Positions 45,479-60,000 of a stretch of DNA of 64,000 nt are shown one piece after another (the first letter of the stretch is position 1; each line of letters opens with the position of its first letter). The notes under the pieces were generated by a model, which saw only the letters and a program-made list of their open reading frames with translations, was not told the origin of the DNA and did no database searches. This stretch comes from Pyrocephalus nanus. Taxonomy: Eukaryota > Chordata > Aves > Passeriformes > Tyrannidae. Location of the stretch: positions 13,080,001 through 13,144,000 of the forward strand of contig CM076264.1 of NCBI GenBank assembly GCA_038380795.1. The letters are read 5' to 3'. The position numbers were made by a program, and so were the translations under genes.

Positions 45479-48400
45479 GTACTCACAGCTTCAAGGTGTT
45501 TGAACAGTGAATCTCCACCAGAGCAGTGCTTTGGTTTTCTTTAAAACACAGGTGCACTTTTACTACCCCAGTACTCCTTTTCTCTAGACTTTGTTTGTTT
45601 GGTTTTTTTCTTTAATTTATAAAAGTGACTTATTTATGTAATTAAATTCGCAAGCTTTTGATTCAGTTGTATATGCCTGCCAGGTATGAAATGGGACATG
45701 GCAGATATCTGTAATCTCAAGTATTAGAGTATTGTAAGACACACCAAGTGGCACTACACATGTTGGGCAACTGAATTAAAGCCCCTACAGAAGTAATAAA
45801 AATGCTATAAGAATAAGCAGGAGAAGCTACTATGATAGTAGCTTCAAAACTTGTGTTTTTTTCACAGACTCTTCTGGAAAATGGAGACTGATGCAGGTTT
45901 CATATTCATTGGTTTATGTCAGGCATGACAGGTAAAATTGTGTGTTACAAGCAGGGATGATGAACAGGGTCTCAGGGGCAAAGGGGCTAATTACAGCAAT
46001 GCACTTCCCCTGCTGCAACACATGAATCAATACACACTGGCAGTAAGTTCTAGCTCTGTACTGCTTCCAAAAATTGGGTCTCTTGTGTTCCTCAGGTAGT
46101 GTGGGCAGCACTCTGCACTGCTATCACCTTAGAGATCCTAGTCATAGGATGGCTGCCAGGCAGCCAACATGATAACAGGATAAAAATGTTTACCTTAAGA
46201 ATGTTCTGCTCATGTTTGAATTGAGGCAAGCTGTTTTCTATGCCATTATAAAATAAAGAAAATTTCCCCATTCCAAAGTTTTGCTGTGCTTTGTGTACAG
46301 GCAGCTACTGTAATTTACCCTCTTGTTAAATTCTTATATAAGTTGCAGAAAGCTAGTGTGTAGCTGGTTGGCTTGTGTTCACTGCCCACAGTCATCAAAT
46401 TATGTCAGAAATGAAGTAATGTAATTGGCTTTGCCACCCAACACAGATTTTAAGATTTCATTTATGTCTCCCTATGTGTAAGTGGACTTGGCATCGTTTG
46501 TATTACAGGGAGGACTTGCTTCTGTACACATCTCCTCTCCTTCCCATTCCCACACTCTCTTTTTCTCTCACACACATACATACACATGCTTTTACTCAAG
46601 AGATCATTAATAACTATAATGCTAAATTTCCTTGACCCCAGGCCATTAGCCCTCTCAGGACAGACCCAATAAACAGTTGAAGCAGCTAGGAGTTTTAGGC
46701 ATCTGATCTCTAGAGAATATACCAAAACTCTGCAGAAGATGTCTGTGCAGTGAGGAGTGAGATGAAAGCAAGTCAGAGTGGCAACTTACAGAGCCTGCAG
46801 GCTGACCTGAGTGCTACCATATTGCAGGAAACGTTCACTCTGCAACAGCAAGGGTTGCCTCCCTGTGACACAGACTCTTGACACGGTGCTGCAGGATGAT
46901 GCCTTCATTCTTCCAGCATTTTAATTAGGAACCCATCGCAGCATCCTTCTCTCTTAAAACATGATAGGTGAAGAGGGCAACTGTCCACCTCTCGTGTAAA
47001 AGATCATGTTTCAGAGCACTCAGAGATACAATTTCTTTACCAACATGATGTTGAGGAATGCATTCAGTGCCAGCTGCCAGTTGAGCTCTGGGTGGCGGCA
47101 GCCCCAGGCAAGAGGCCGTGAGCTGGTGCTGACCTTTGCATAACACGGGGCACTGGGACCTGTGGTCCTGTCAGGTGAGCAGACACTCAGAGACACAGCA
47201 GGAGCCACAACCCCCAGACTTTTGAGTTCTGGGCAGGACGTGGTAGCAAAACTCTTCTTGTACTAGGGTACAAAAGTAGGCTAGGGTACAATCTCGGAAA
47301 GAGAGATCTGAGATTCCAGCCCTGCTATAAGCATGATTACTGTACTTTATCTTGTTTCTATTAAAATGCATATCTACAAAGTATTAATGCATACATTGAG
47401 TTATTAACTCCTTGATATATATAATTTTCTAGTACTTCTCTCTAGTATTCTTCTTTCAGAGCAAAATTTAATACACTTCTGTTAACACTGTTAGACATGA
47501 CTTACCTGTTATTTGCACACCTCTGAGTTAACATTAGCCAAAGAAAATTTGGCTCATCACTTAAAGTCTGAGTCACAGACAGAAATCTGAGGGAGATATC
47601 CATACATTCTTTGGAAATCAGATCTACCAAGGCACTTTGCCCAAGTGACATAGAATGCCTGGCCCTTTATTACTGCCCATCAGTTCCACAGCTGACAGGG
47701 TAGCCATGAAGTCTGATACTGCTTTGCAGTTTGATCTCCCTTCAAGAATAATATTTTGAAGGAAATGCGTAACATACATTTTCCTTTCTTTATGCCTTCA
47801 TATAGGAAAGAGCCTGCTCTCATGTCACAGTGGGTTACATTAAAAGAAAATCCATAATCTAAAATCTTAAGCTCTGAACTGTGGTCTTTAAGTGGGTATT
47901 AGGCATCCCATTTTCTCCTCTGAATTCCAACTGGTTGATAACAATGTTACCTACTTAAAGCCTCACACTTGAAGGTCATCTGTGCTGCTTTATGTGCTGG
48001 CTGGAGCATGACATTTCCAATGCAGGTTTCATTTCTTTTCCCAGAGTAAGGAAGTGACAAGTGCCTGAAACAGATAGTCCAAATGTGAATAATCTTGCAC
48101 AGTATTAATTTTTACAAATAAGTAATTTTCTATAGTCTTACAACTAACATAAATATTGTGCTTCCCCAATACACTGAGTTTCTGTATTATTTCTTTGCAT
48201 TTAAAATATTGTGAACTGAAAAATCATGTCAGAATTTTTAATATTTGAAAAAAAAAAAAAAAGGAGGCTATTTTATTTCATGTTCTCGGAAAGAAACGCT
48301 TTGGAGAAACTTTGTATATCTGTTCTTGTCCTTGGGCACTAGAGGTCACCAGTGGTACAGACACAAGGAAAGGAATTTATAGTCCCCAGTAGTATAGAGG

Positions 48401-51211
48401 CCTCAATCTCTCTCCTGTGACTTTTATTTAAGTTGTTACTGGAAGTCCTTTGGCATCTCGAATTTTGGAAGAGTGAGATTAAACCATTTCTTTCAAGCAC
48501 ATTATGTCTCAGATGTATGTATAGCTGTGTATCTATTTGAAAGGGATGGGTGTTTCTTGAAAATATGATTTATTCATCCCTCTGATACTTGAGAGTTCCT
48601 TGGCTGATACCTGCTGTATTTAAGCTCTGAGTTATGTTGTTGAGACAGAACCACAGAACACCCAGCAGCAACACATGTTGTTTCAAATGAAATAGCATGG
48701 CCTATTTCAAGAAAGAAACAGTGCTCCTTTACTGGTTCCATGTGTGGCGTGTGAAGGGTTCACTGAAGCAGAACGTTCAAGAACATCAGTTGCGTTTTTC
48801 TGACTAAGAGACCACACCATCTTTTAATACATTCAGGACTTTCCATTTCTATGAGTGATACTTATGGCAAAAACCTCCAAGTCCTCTTGCATATGAAGAG
48901 GTTCAGAAATGCTTAGAAATCTATGCTAGAGCACAGCTACCCCTTAGAGAAAATACATCCAGATTTTAACAACTAAAAGATGGAAATTTGCTAAAAATAT
49001 TTTTATCAGATCAGTAGTTAAATTTAGCAACCACAAAGTTTATATACTCTATCCGCTATTTATATAATGCATGATACTAATATAATCCTAAATAAGAAGT
49101 AGGGTTTTTTTAGCGATGATTCATTTTATAAAAGAGTTGGACTGGTAAAGTGTAATAACATACTACTGCAGTTATGGAGACTGACTATAATCAAACAATA
49201 CTACCCAACAGAAAGTCTTCTTGGTGCACTGAAAGTTATAACCATACTAAATGTAAACTCAAAGATTGTTTTGTCAAAAGATTTCATAAGATTTTGGATA
49301 TTAGACCTATCTCAGATTGAAAATTTGGTGAAAAGTCTACTGAAACTCTATAAATCCTGAAACCTGCAGTAAGTAGCAATACCACACAGGCTTTTTTCAT
49401 GCTTGCTTTCTTCACCTAGGTTTCATCAGACTTTGAACTCCTTTTACTTTGAGGTGCAGCACATAAAGAGGTCTCAAATTAAGCAAAGTTAAAAATTAGG
49501 CAGGCAGGAGGAATCTTACCCTAGAAAGAAATAAAAACAACTGGACACTATATGCTACATATTTTTACTACTTTGTTTAAAATAGCATATTGATGTACTT
49601 AAACCACTTCAGATCTGTGCGTTATTTATGATGCTGTAAACATACAGAAAAGAATGAAAGTCACATTTTCCACTGTCTTCAAGGAGAGAAATTCAAAATT
49701 ACAGCTATTGGAAATCTGTTTTATGAGCTGTGTGAAAGGTGTAGTTAAATGCAGTGCTATAAACTTTGGCCTACAATACCCCACCTATAACAACTCCTTG
49801 ATGGTGTTAAGGCAAAGAAAAATCAACCTAGATGGAGATTCCTGGCTACATTCTGATTTTTCTACATTCTTCTGAAAGGAATGTGAGAACATATGTGAAT
49901 CTAGCCCACATCTTATAAATCCTTGTATTAGCACGACACAAAATCAGAGTACTGCAGTATATAAGTTAATGCACTAGGTAAGCAGGGAAGACAGCTCAGC
50001 AGGGAGGAGTATCAAGTGGTTTTGTGAAGCTTTGTGAGTCAGGCATCAGATCTGGGACACTTTGTGGAGTGGCTTTTCTTGTGAGCTCCTGCAGCTTCTG
50101 CTCATGGGCTTTTTTCCCTTCTCTCCTCCTCCCACTCCTCTCACCAGCCCACAGCAAATGTCAGCTGAGTGTAAGCAGAGCATAATGTGGAATGCCCACA
50201 GTTCTGCCGTGCCTGTGCCCGACCCAAGGTATCTCTTACACCTGGACCAACACATAGAGGAAAAAAGAAGAGCCAGAAATAGCTGAGAACTGTGTTTGCA
50301 TGGGGAATTCACCATGGGACACATTTCTTTCAGCTTCTTTCGGGCAACTCATCTGTGCAACACAGCATCAGTACACATTGGATATGGTCTTCACTGCCCA
50401 TTGTATTTATCCAGTAAGTCTGAACTGGTCTTATATAAAGAAATGTTATTTTTTTTACTTAGTGCACTCATAAAAAGGCTAGTACCAGATACAGCTCTGA
50501 AATCGCTCTATGATTACAACAAGTTAGTTTTCACCTGGATCAGTCCTGTTGCCTGTACCCTGTATTCAGGGAAATGTGTGTTCTACAGACACAAATGCTG
50601 GTGCTGGCACAAGATAGCACACACAGGAAGGGATGGATGGGACCAACCCTTTAGGCAAAAGTCTGAATTAGCTTGACTGAAAAGTCATCACTGAACTGCA
50701 GCATGTATTTTATGAACATGCAGATGAAAGACAGAAGTTGGCATGAGAGTGGGCCTTAAATTTCCCCTTGAATGTAAAACATACAGTGATGTTGATATTC
50801 AGGATATGCTACTAAGCTCATCCCATGCCTTTGTGGATGTGGGTTTGAGCAGAGGGTAAGGGTATTAGAATATAAGATGGGGCTATGTAGCTGAGTTTGA
50901 AAAAACAAGGAGTTTTTCTTTGCTGATCTCAGGGAAGCCTCTGACATTTTTACTGTAATAATTTACTGCAGTTTTCATATTTGGTGAATATATGTAGGTC
51001 CTGGAAAAGCTCTTCTGTATTTACCTAAATCTACTATAAACAAGGCTCATTTACCTTCATCCACCCATCATATAGTTCTGGAACTAGAGGAAATAAATAT
51101 TGGAACTGGCAAATACAGTATGTTATCCCTCTGGTCCCTTCCCATTTTCTTAACTTTCATAATTTTTCAAAATTATGTCTCTATTTCAATTTTTCAGTTG
51201 TTTTGTTGTTT

Positions 51212-51242
<31 letters not shown>

Positions 51243-53574
51243 TCTCCCAAAACTGTCTTCTTGGTGAGAAAGCTCTGTTCAGCTGGAAAACAGCATTCTG
51301 CTTAGTACAATATATGTTCAGGTTGGTGAATTCAACAGATGGGCCAAGTACATCAGTTTTCTGACTCTTTCCTCTAAGCAGCTGAAACCCTCACTGGGGG
51401 ATCAGTGTTTCTCAAGTCCCTACATCTTGATCTACCTGCTTTGCACTAACCCTGGAGAGTAAGGTAGTTATCTGGGTATTTGTAGCTCTCCTCACTCGAG
51501 TCTGCTCTCTATGCTCAAAGAAAAGAGGCTGCACCCCTTGCTGGCCCATAGGAACTGGGCTGCTTGTGTTTCTTAAGAGCTCTGGCTTGCTGAGTAAGTC
51601 AGGGTAAATAAATAAATTGCACAAATAAATAACTGGCACAAATAAATTCCTTAGCCTTGAGATCTGAGCACACAGCCGTGCAGCACTAGGGAGGTGACAG
51701 AGGTGTTTTAGAACCCCCTGTGTGCTTTGTCCATGAACCTCAGCGTGCATTTCCAAAGTTGTTACAGTTTTCCACCAGACCTGTGCCATACCAGGACTGA
51801 AGTTAACCATCACGGTTACCTTTGCTGTCAGAGCTCCTGCAGTCAGGCAGGAATGCAAGTACAGGCTGATAGCCAGCTATCCTCAGACTGTGTAGTTGCT
51901 GGACTTCAACAGAAATCAACTTGTACAGAGACTATGTTGGTGGGGGAAGGGACAGCACTCTATCCATGGCCACCCACTGCCTAGAAAAAGTCTGGCAACA
52001 GGGGTGTTATTCTTGTTCCACTGGCAATCGTGGGACTTCTGCTAGACTTGATCCTAAATGAATGCATTTTTCTGACCCAGAGTCCTTTTATGTGGTTCAG
52101 TATGGAAAAGTGCCATGGTATTTGTCACAAAAAGTCCTCGCTGGCTAATCTGTTTTTAGGATTGTTGATGTTGATAAATTAGAATTATTAGTCAAACACT
52201 GCTCTGTGTGTACAAACTCCTAGTACAGACTGAGCTATAGGGCCAGCATGGAACCACCTTTTTATCTATGGCAAATCGTTTTGACAAAAGGGAAAGGCAG
52301 TCAGAGCAAAACCAGAAGGGTACATAAGCAATTTACCCCTGACATGTACTCTAACAAATCTTAGTCATTGTATTGGCCACAGAATATTTATACATCTCCA
52401 ATAAAAGAACTTCTTACATAACAAAGGTCGCATTTTGGAAGGTCTCATTTAAATATGCCATATGTTCTGTGGCACAAACTGCCTTGCTTCTTCTCTCCAT
52501 GCTAACTAGAAGAGAGACACATTAAAGATTAGAGGTAAAACTAGATGAGTCTGCTGGTTCTCTCAAATCAAAGCAGAAGTCCTTCAGTACTGCATCAGCC
52601 TACCTTTCCCAGGCATTCAGGATGCCCATTCTAGAGGTGAGCTGAAAGAGGCATTTAGAGGTGAAGAACCCTTTGTGGGAGCATGACCACAAATCCCAAG
52701 TCAGGAAAATTTTGTTGCTGACAACAGACTGAAACAATGAGAAAATGAAAGCTGGCAGGCACTTCTGTACATCCATGTGTTGCTGTGCTAACTTGACTTC
52801 GAGATGTCGCACTGCCAGTTTCTCTTACTATCTTTGTATACAAAATTCCTTGTTCATCCAATTAGCATGAGTAAAATTATCTATAAATACATATATAGTG
52901 CTAAATTCTGTGACAGATATAAATCTGAGTCCTGAATGGCAGAACATTCAAACCAGCATGAATCACAAAGACCATGTAATTTTTTGTCATTCCACACCTG
53001 GCTGACTTTTAGAGCCTCTCTGCCCATTCTATGAATGCATATTCTTACATTAGAATGTTCTTTTGGAAGTGCAGAGTTGATGATAAATATAAACCCAATA
53101 TGGATTAATTTAAAAAAATTTGGAAATTTTTTGCCAGCATTCCCCTCTGCCTCTAAAATTCAAAGCTTGAAACTCAGAATGGGCAAGGGTTGCCCATGAT
53201 CCCTCAAAAGTAGGTCACTTTCAGTTTGGTGATAATTCAACTGGAAGGCATATCTTTTGTATTAGTGTCATGTGAAAATCTGTTCCTTCAGTTTTGGTAA
53301 CTATTTTTTGCGTCAATTTGTTCTGATAAACTCCTTTTTTTTTTTTTTTTCATGTCCACATAAACAGATATTCACAACTTTGGAAGAATTACTTCCTTGA
53401 CCCATACTTTTTATGATGATGGATTCTAAATACTGCACATTCTGCTCTTTTCCTGGGAAAACTAACTACAAAATTAATACAATCTGCAAAACAATGGACA
53501 AATCTAAAGGTCAAATGGGGCTGGAAAAACCCATCCAAACCAAACTCCTATTTACACTAATACAGAGGTAAACA
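45479..53574. other. AT-rich stretch without recognised genes
   Basis: Nothing supported except simple runs: an A-run near 48250 and a T-run of 27 at 51215-51241. A T-run of about 20 lies at 53333-53351. Confidence 0.4.
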
Positions 53575-54030
53575 CCACAGAGAACTGCGACCAATGACAG
53601 TGTTGTGTTTCAGGTGTTTTTCAGTACTTCACAGAATAATCACTTCTATAACTTTACCAGGCACTGAAGTGAGACTGACAGACCTGTAGTTTCCAGGGCC
53701 CTTCTTCTTTTTCTTCTTGAAAGTTGAGACATTTGCCAGCCCCCAGCCAGCTAGGACCTCTCTGGATTCCCACGACCACTCAAAAAGTGGTTTTGCAATG
53801 ACATCAGCAGCTCTTTGAGGATCCTGGGATGAATCTCCATAGATTTGTAGGGATCCAGCTTGAGCAGCAGACCCTGCACAACTTGAGGCTCATCTGGGAG
53901 TTGATCATTCTCGTCATCATGGTCCTCCAGCTGAGGGCACAGAGACCCCCTTGGTCCATCATCTGTGCTGGAGACAGAAGCGAAGAAAGCATTAAACATC
54001 TCTGCCTTGTCTCTGTCCCTGTTTGAGAGG
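53575..54030 (-). mobile_element. CR1 LINE fragment (RT N-terminal region)
   Basis: Minus strand reads AEMFNAFFASVSSTDDGP, then LLLKLDPYKSMEIHPRILKE, and downstream GPGNYRSVSLTSVPGK, the classic CR1 ORF2 order. The copy has small indels and is truncated on both sides. Its right end meets a (TA)n run at 54031. Confidence 0.9.
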
Positions 54031-54031
54031 T

Positions 54032-54070
<39 letters not shown>

Positions 54071-54071
54071 G
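54031..54071. repeat. (TA)n microsatellite
   Basis: About 40 bp of near-perfect alternating TA with a single G interruption at 54059, abutting the 5' break of the CR1 fragment. Confidence 0.95.
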
Positions 54072-57000
54072 CACACATATAGTAAATATAAGTATACAAG
54101 GTCAGCTTCCAGATAATTCCTCTAGAGCATTTACCACAGAGGCTGATAAAGTGATCAGGGCTGAGTTTGAGATGTTAATTTGGCTGAGATATTTTCCATT
54201 TTGTTTGGTCTTTGTTGGTTGGGTGTTTTTTTGTTGTTTTCGTGGTTTAGTTCACTTCAGTCAGTTAGCCCAAATTAAGACTGTGTTTTTTTGTAGCAAT
54301 GGACACAGCTCAAGTGTCAAGGTGATTAATACACTCACATTTTTCCAAGTCTGGCTAAGCCTATCTGATCTTTCTTTTCTTTCTTTTTGTCAACCTCTCT
54401 CCTCTCCTCATTTAGAATATGCTCTAAAACATAAGTTAGATCCTGAAAAAGGGAATTTCATGCCTGGACAGAGGAACACTGGAACTAAAATACAAAAATT
54501 ACTAAATTTGACATTAGCTGCAGTTGCTTACAAGCCACCGCTTCACTCATGGTTTAATACTGTTTACAAGAAAAGGAAAGAAATGGTCAATATATGTTAG
54601 GGAAAGAATGAGTGACCCTCGTGGAATGGGTATCAGAGATCATGTATATTGCTTACTGGCAAGACATCTGTTTTCAACTATGGGGCTTTTATTCAAGAAC
54701 TGACGAATAAAGTCTCATGATATCTAAATACCACTTTTAACTCTCCGGACAGTCAGAGAATTTCTCTAAATGTCAGTCCTACCATCCTGCACTAGTGATG
54801 ATGCCCAAGGCAGCCTGTTTGCAAACTATACTGCAATCAGTATATGTACATGGTTGACTGACTTCTAACTTGCGTTGCTACACTTCAGTCATCAGGCCAG
54901 GCTAGGCCATAATGGACCTAAGTCCAATTAATTTAAATACTGAAATTAGAGTGGGACATATAAGCAGTACTATACCTCTAAAAGAAATTAACTTGTGGAA
55001 ATTTCTTCTCCATTTTGCTGAGAACTTTCCTTCAAAAATACTTAAATGTCTGAAAGTTGCCTGTATATTGCCACTGATCTGGTTTGCTTATATATAGGAA
55101 CCATCACAACACAGAAAAATCAGTTAAGCATCCATTGAAAGGGCAATCAGATTAGATGTAATGCAGACAAAAATGCAAATAAGCTTCAAGAGCCAGACTT
55201 TTTTAAACAATAACTCACCGTTATTGGGAGGTAGGAGATGTTTATGGTAGTCTTATCCCAAAGGCCACCACATACAACATTCCCACTGAGTTTATTAGTT
55301 ATAGTAGGTGCAGATCTATGGTTGGGTATAAGGATGTTTCAGTCTTCACCTCTTCACCTCTTCTTAGCACTTGTCTTCTGCTTCCTTGCCACAGTTTAAG
55401 CAGTCCTAGATGCTGTGCAGTTCCAATGCTCCCCTCTAGCTCCCATAAAACCAGAAAAGAAGTATCTTGTGGAGTACAATGTGAGTGGTAGAGACGGGGC
55501 AGGAGGGAAAAGAGGAAGGATTCTCTGTGGAATATGACCTGATGAGCAAGGGATGGTCTGAGCTCACTGCTAGGTAGAGTTAAATCTAACCATGCCCTGA
55601 GTTTTACAAACATTTTCAAGCCTTAGTGCTCTTACAAGTATCTTCAGCAGAGCTCAATCCATTTCATCCAATTTCTTAGTAGGAAAACATAGCAGTGAGG
55701 GGTTGAGGGGTTTCATTCATATTAATAACCTAAATATCAGAAACACAAGAAAAACAAACCTATATACATTTAAAACAATTATAAATTTTTCACTGTCTCC
55801 ATGAATGAATCTGCTAAGGTATTTCAAAATTACAGAAATTTGGCCAGATATAACTTCAGTGATTAGGATAAATGAAACTATGAAATCTTTACATGGAATA
55901 AAAGAATTGAGGCTAATGTCATTTTATTTGAGTAAGAATGCATGGAACTGACTTTATTTTAAAGTTGCTATTTAAAAATATCAGTTACATTGCTCTAAGT
56001 CTGGAAGAGGTTCCTACAAAATGTTGTGGACTGTGGAGTAATGTGGATAAATGGATATAATTATCTCTGGAGAGGAACATATTCTTCTCAGAGTATTACA
56101 GGTCCTGCAGTTATGAATGATACTTTCTACAGTGCTGTGGTAAACAGGAATTTTTTGCTTACCATACCCTAGCTATAAGAAAGATGGGTTAGTCACTTTT
56201 TCTCTTTCTATCCCTGCCAGAATGTCAAGATGCATACAAAGATACACAATCACCTCTCCAGTATTCTTTTCCTTAGTAGGCAAATTACCTTTTCTAGTAA
56301 TCACTCTCATACCTCATTATTGTGTAGTCAAAGATTCTGCCTTTAGTGTCACCATTAAAATGGCATGCAGGGGGGCAATTTGACAATGATATATACACAT
56401 CAAATGTCATTTCTTTCCTAAGCCATTCCCTACACCAATAAATAAAAGCCACAACAAAAAGAAAATACCTTTTTTCTTATTAGACTGCCAGAGATCCCAA
56501 AATGTAGTTGATATCTGATTCCAATTTTTCTTTGTGGAAAGGAAGCCAAAGGCTTGCTTTTCTTCCTCCTTGCAGAGTGCAGCCAAAATGTAGTCTAACC
56601 TGGGTGCACCCACCCACACTCACCAGTGTATGCATTCTAGTCATGACTCGAGTTAATAAATTTGATTAGCTAGTACAGTACTCCAAGCCAGCAGCCCACA
56701 AGGCAGGTTCAACCAATACCTTTGCCTCACATGCTGCTCTCAGCAGACCACCAAGGCTCTAGTTTGTATTTTTAAACCTGGGTTAAATTGTGGCATAACC
56801 ACAAACCATTGTATGCGATTAACAGTGGGGTTCCAATGACTGACTAACAAACAAAGTCTTAGCACACTGAGACTGCTTCTCCCAGTCGTAAACACATGTT
56901 ATTAATGAAATGATTCTGACAAGCTACACAATTGGAAGCTTTTTGCCTTGATTGACAGACTGTGCTTTTCTTAATAGGTCAAATAAAGAGGGCATGAGGA

Positions 57001-60000
57001 GCACACTTGTATTTTTTACTTTGTGAAGCAAAGACGTGAAACTATTGCAATATTTTCTCCAGCTAGTCACAGCCTAATGGGATGTACTCTGTCCAGTCAC
57101 TGAGTGCTGCATTACCTTGATACACAAGCTCTGTTGCTATGAACAAGAGGAACTGGCATCTTAAAAAGATGACACCCTCTGATCTCTATTGTTCCCTTTC
57201 CACGCTGGACCCACTCCTCAGTCATCACCGACATAGCTTAACAGGAGAACAGCTGACTGGGGGGGGAAAAAAAGTCAACATGCATGTGGCATGAAATCAT
57301 GACACCATTACTCAAAACTGCTGCAGACTGGTACAGTTTAATTGCCAGCTGCTCGAAACAATACTTGCTAAGCTAGACTGCTTATTAAGAAGCAGGATGA
57401 AACAGATGGGCTTGCTCATTCATAGGCACTGTAAGTTCATACTCTTCTGAAGAAACAGCAAGGGCCAAAAAACAGGGTGAGAAGTGTTGCACAATTTCAC
57501 TGCACCTTTTTTGTTTCTCAAGGAGTGGTTGAAATACACATTCAACACATCTCTAATGAAACAATTCATACCAAAATTGTCATCACAACTGTCAAGGCCC
57601 CCAAACTGGACCTACAATATTCAGGCATGGGATTTAGTTAGACATTCAGTAGCTGTGTTCTTCAGGCCATGAAGCAGCCCTCCCTACTTCAGTCTCTCCC
57701 TTGGCTGTTTGTATATGCTGCTACAGTGTCATCTGCCAGGCTGGAGGGCAGAAAGAGGAAGCAGGGGTTTCAGTTAGTGCTGCTGTGAAAAGATAAAAAA
57801 ACACAAGTTGAACTTTAGCCTCGCTCTGATGAAATAGCTCCAATTTATAGGTAGTTCACCCATCTGGATTATCCTCACCCAACACCACTGCTAGCCAGTA
57901 AACAGTAACAAACATGTATACTCTCATGGTAAACTTTCTCCTGTGCTCAGAAAGAAAGTTTGGAATATTTGTCTTACACAGCTCATCATGCCAGTCTATA
58001 CAGCAAAACTGCCATCCTTACACCACATACCTGGCCATGAGTGCTGCAAAGAGAGGATGAGATTAAATACTTGACTCAGGGAAGGTTCTTACTCAGGAAC
58101 AGAAAAGCAGTATTTTATACTGAGAACATTCAGCACTCCACTGTCATCACTCTCTCATTTCTTTTTTTTTATATGAAATACACTAAAAGATCCACATTAA
58201 TATTGCTATATTGAAGTTATTACAAGAAATTGTTCTGTTGTATCACTTACAAGTGAAAGGAAATTTTGTTGGAGTAAACAGTCAGTTTTCATGGGATTCA
58301 CTGTTTCATTTCAAAGACACAAGCTGTGAATGCTGAAGGGAGATTTCTTCCATGCAAAAGGTCAGAGTTCATGTTAGAGCAATCCATCACAGATGAGTCA
58401 GTGATATTTCCATGCTGCATTATGCTCCCTGTACAACATGCTGAATTGCCTGAATTGGTATGGTCAAGCTAGAAAAGGGTTTGCTTGGCCACTTTTGATA
58501 ATTTATTTTTGACCTCCCTCTTGGAGACAGATCTCACATCTCCCACCTTTGCAGCCTTCTCGGGCAGAAGAGTAAATTTATGTGTTGGAGGGAACAGAAA
58601 CTTAGAAAAGGAAGACGGGAGGGAATGAAACAGCACTGGTGCAGTCAGGCAGGATTACCTGTTAGGCTGTGATGCTGCCTTCTTCTAAAGGTCTATGAGG
58701 GATGGTATGGATTTCCTCCAAACAACTAATGCAGGTTTTCCTGGCTGGTTCCTGGGGTCTGATGTCTACTGCATGTTTATGCACCCACTCCTGTCAATAC
58801 TATTTTCTGCTCATGTGGGAATAAAATGTTTCTTCCTCTGCTGAAGTGACACAAGCCAGAAAGTCAGTTGTTATTACTGTTCCTTTTTGTGGCTACTAAG
58901 TAGCCACACGCCTAACCTATAGGTTCTCTTTAGGATCTGCTCCCAAGGGTCATCCTTTCCAAGAAGAGAATAATTTTTCTTCAAGTGGAACTTTAGGGAA
59001 GGAGGTAAATTGTGTTTTGCCTGCTTAGTTAGTGTTGCATTATCTTCTGTTTCCCTCATTAATAATAGAGTGGTAAACAAGACACCCCCGCCTTCCACAG
59101 AGAAGGGGAGGAATGACAAAACAATAGAAAATGATCCAGCTATAAATTGCTTTAAACACTTTTAGTCAGGGCACTTTTGAATCACTCACAGCATGGAATA
59201 TTTCAAAATAAGGTGACACCTTCATATTAAGCCTTAGAAATTAATAAGCAACTGTCTTAAACCTTAAACTTGTTGAAAATAGTTACAATGGGATTAATGA
59301 CTTAAATGAACCATATAACATTAGTATAAATGCTGATACTAACTTGCATTATTATCCAATAGGAATCACATTAAAGGTGATCTGAGATATTGATAACCAG
59401 GGATTCCCGCCTCTCAAGGACCAAGGAGCGAGAACATGAAGTCTGAGTTTTATTGCTCCAGCTGGCTGTGATGAGGGCTTGGTTCTCCTATCATAAAGCA
59501 CAGGCACACCCTGTTGTCAGTTAGACTCATCGGTATTCCATGGCAGCAGCATTGGGCCCCTGGGATGTTATATAGTCTGTTTTGCTATGTAAACATCATG
59601 AAGCAATCCAGGTAGTGAAGGACACAGATGAGCAAGCAATTTGCAGCATACTAAGTAAAAGAATAAAGGTCTGTGATTGAGAGACAGAGAATAAGTAGTA
59701 ACAACATGCCTGGGATATAATATCCACTGGTCTGGAGTAATTAAAAACATATACAAATGAAAGTTAAAGGGCCTAATTAAAATAAAATACATCTGTGTTT
59801 TGCTTCTGTAAAAAGACAAGAGAGGGACTTACTGTAGGGGGAAAAAATCATTTTAGTTGTTCACTTTGATTTTAGCACATTTTAAATACAGCTTCCAGGC
59901 GGAATTTTTCTTTAAACAGCACCTATGCTGGGACCTTTTAATTGGGCCTTGAATTAGGTTGTAAAACCAAACATTCATTCTGTACCTGTGTATTTGTCTA

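Noticed and set aside
53965..54600. A 211-codon plus-strand frame
   Set aside because: Its start is antisense CR1 and the (TA)n repeat; the remainder is T-rich noncoding sequence.
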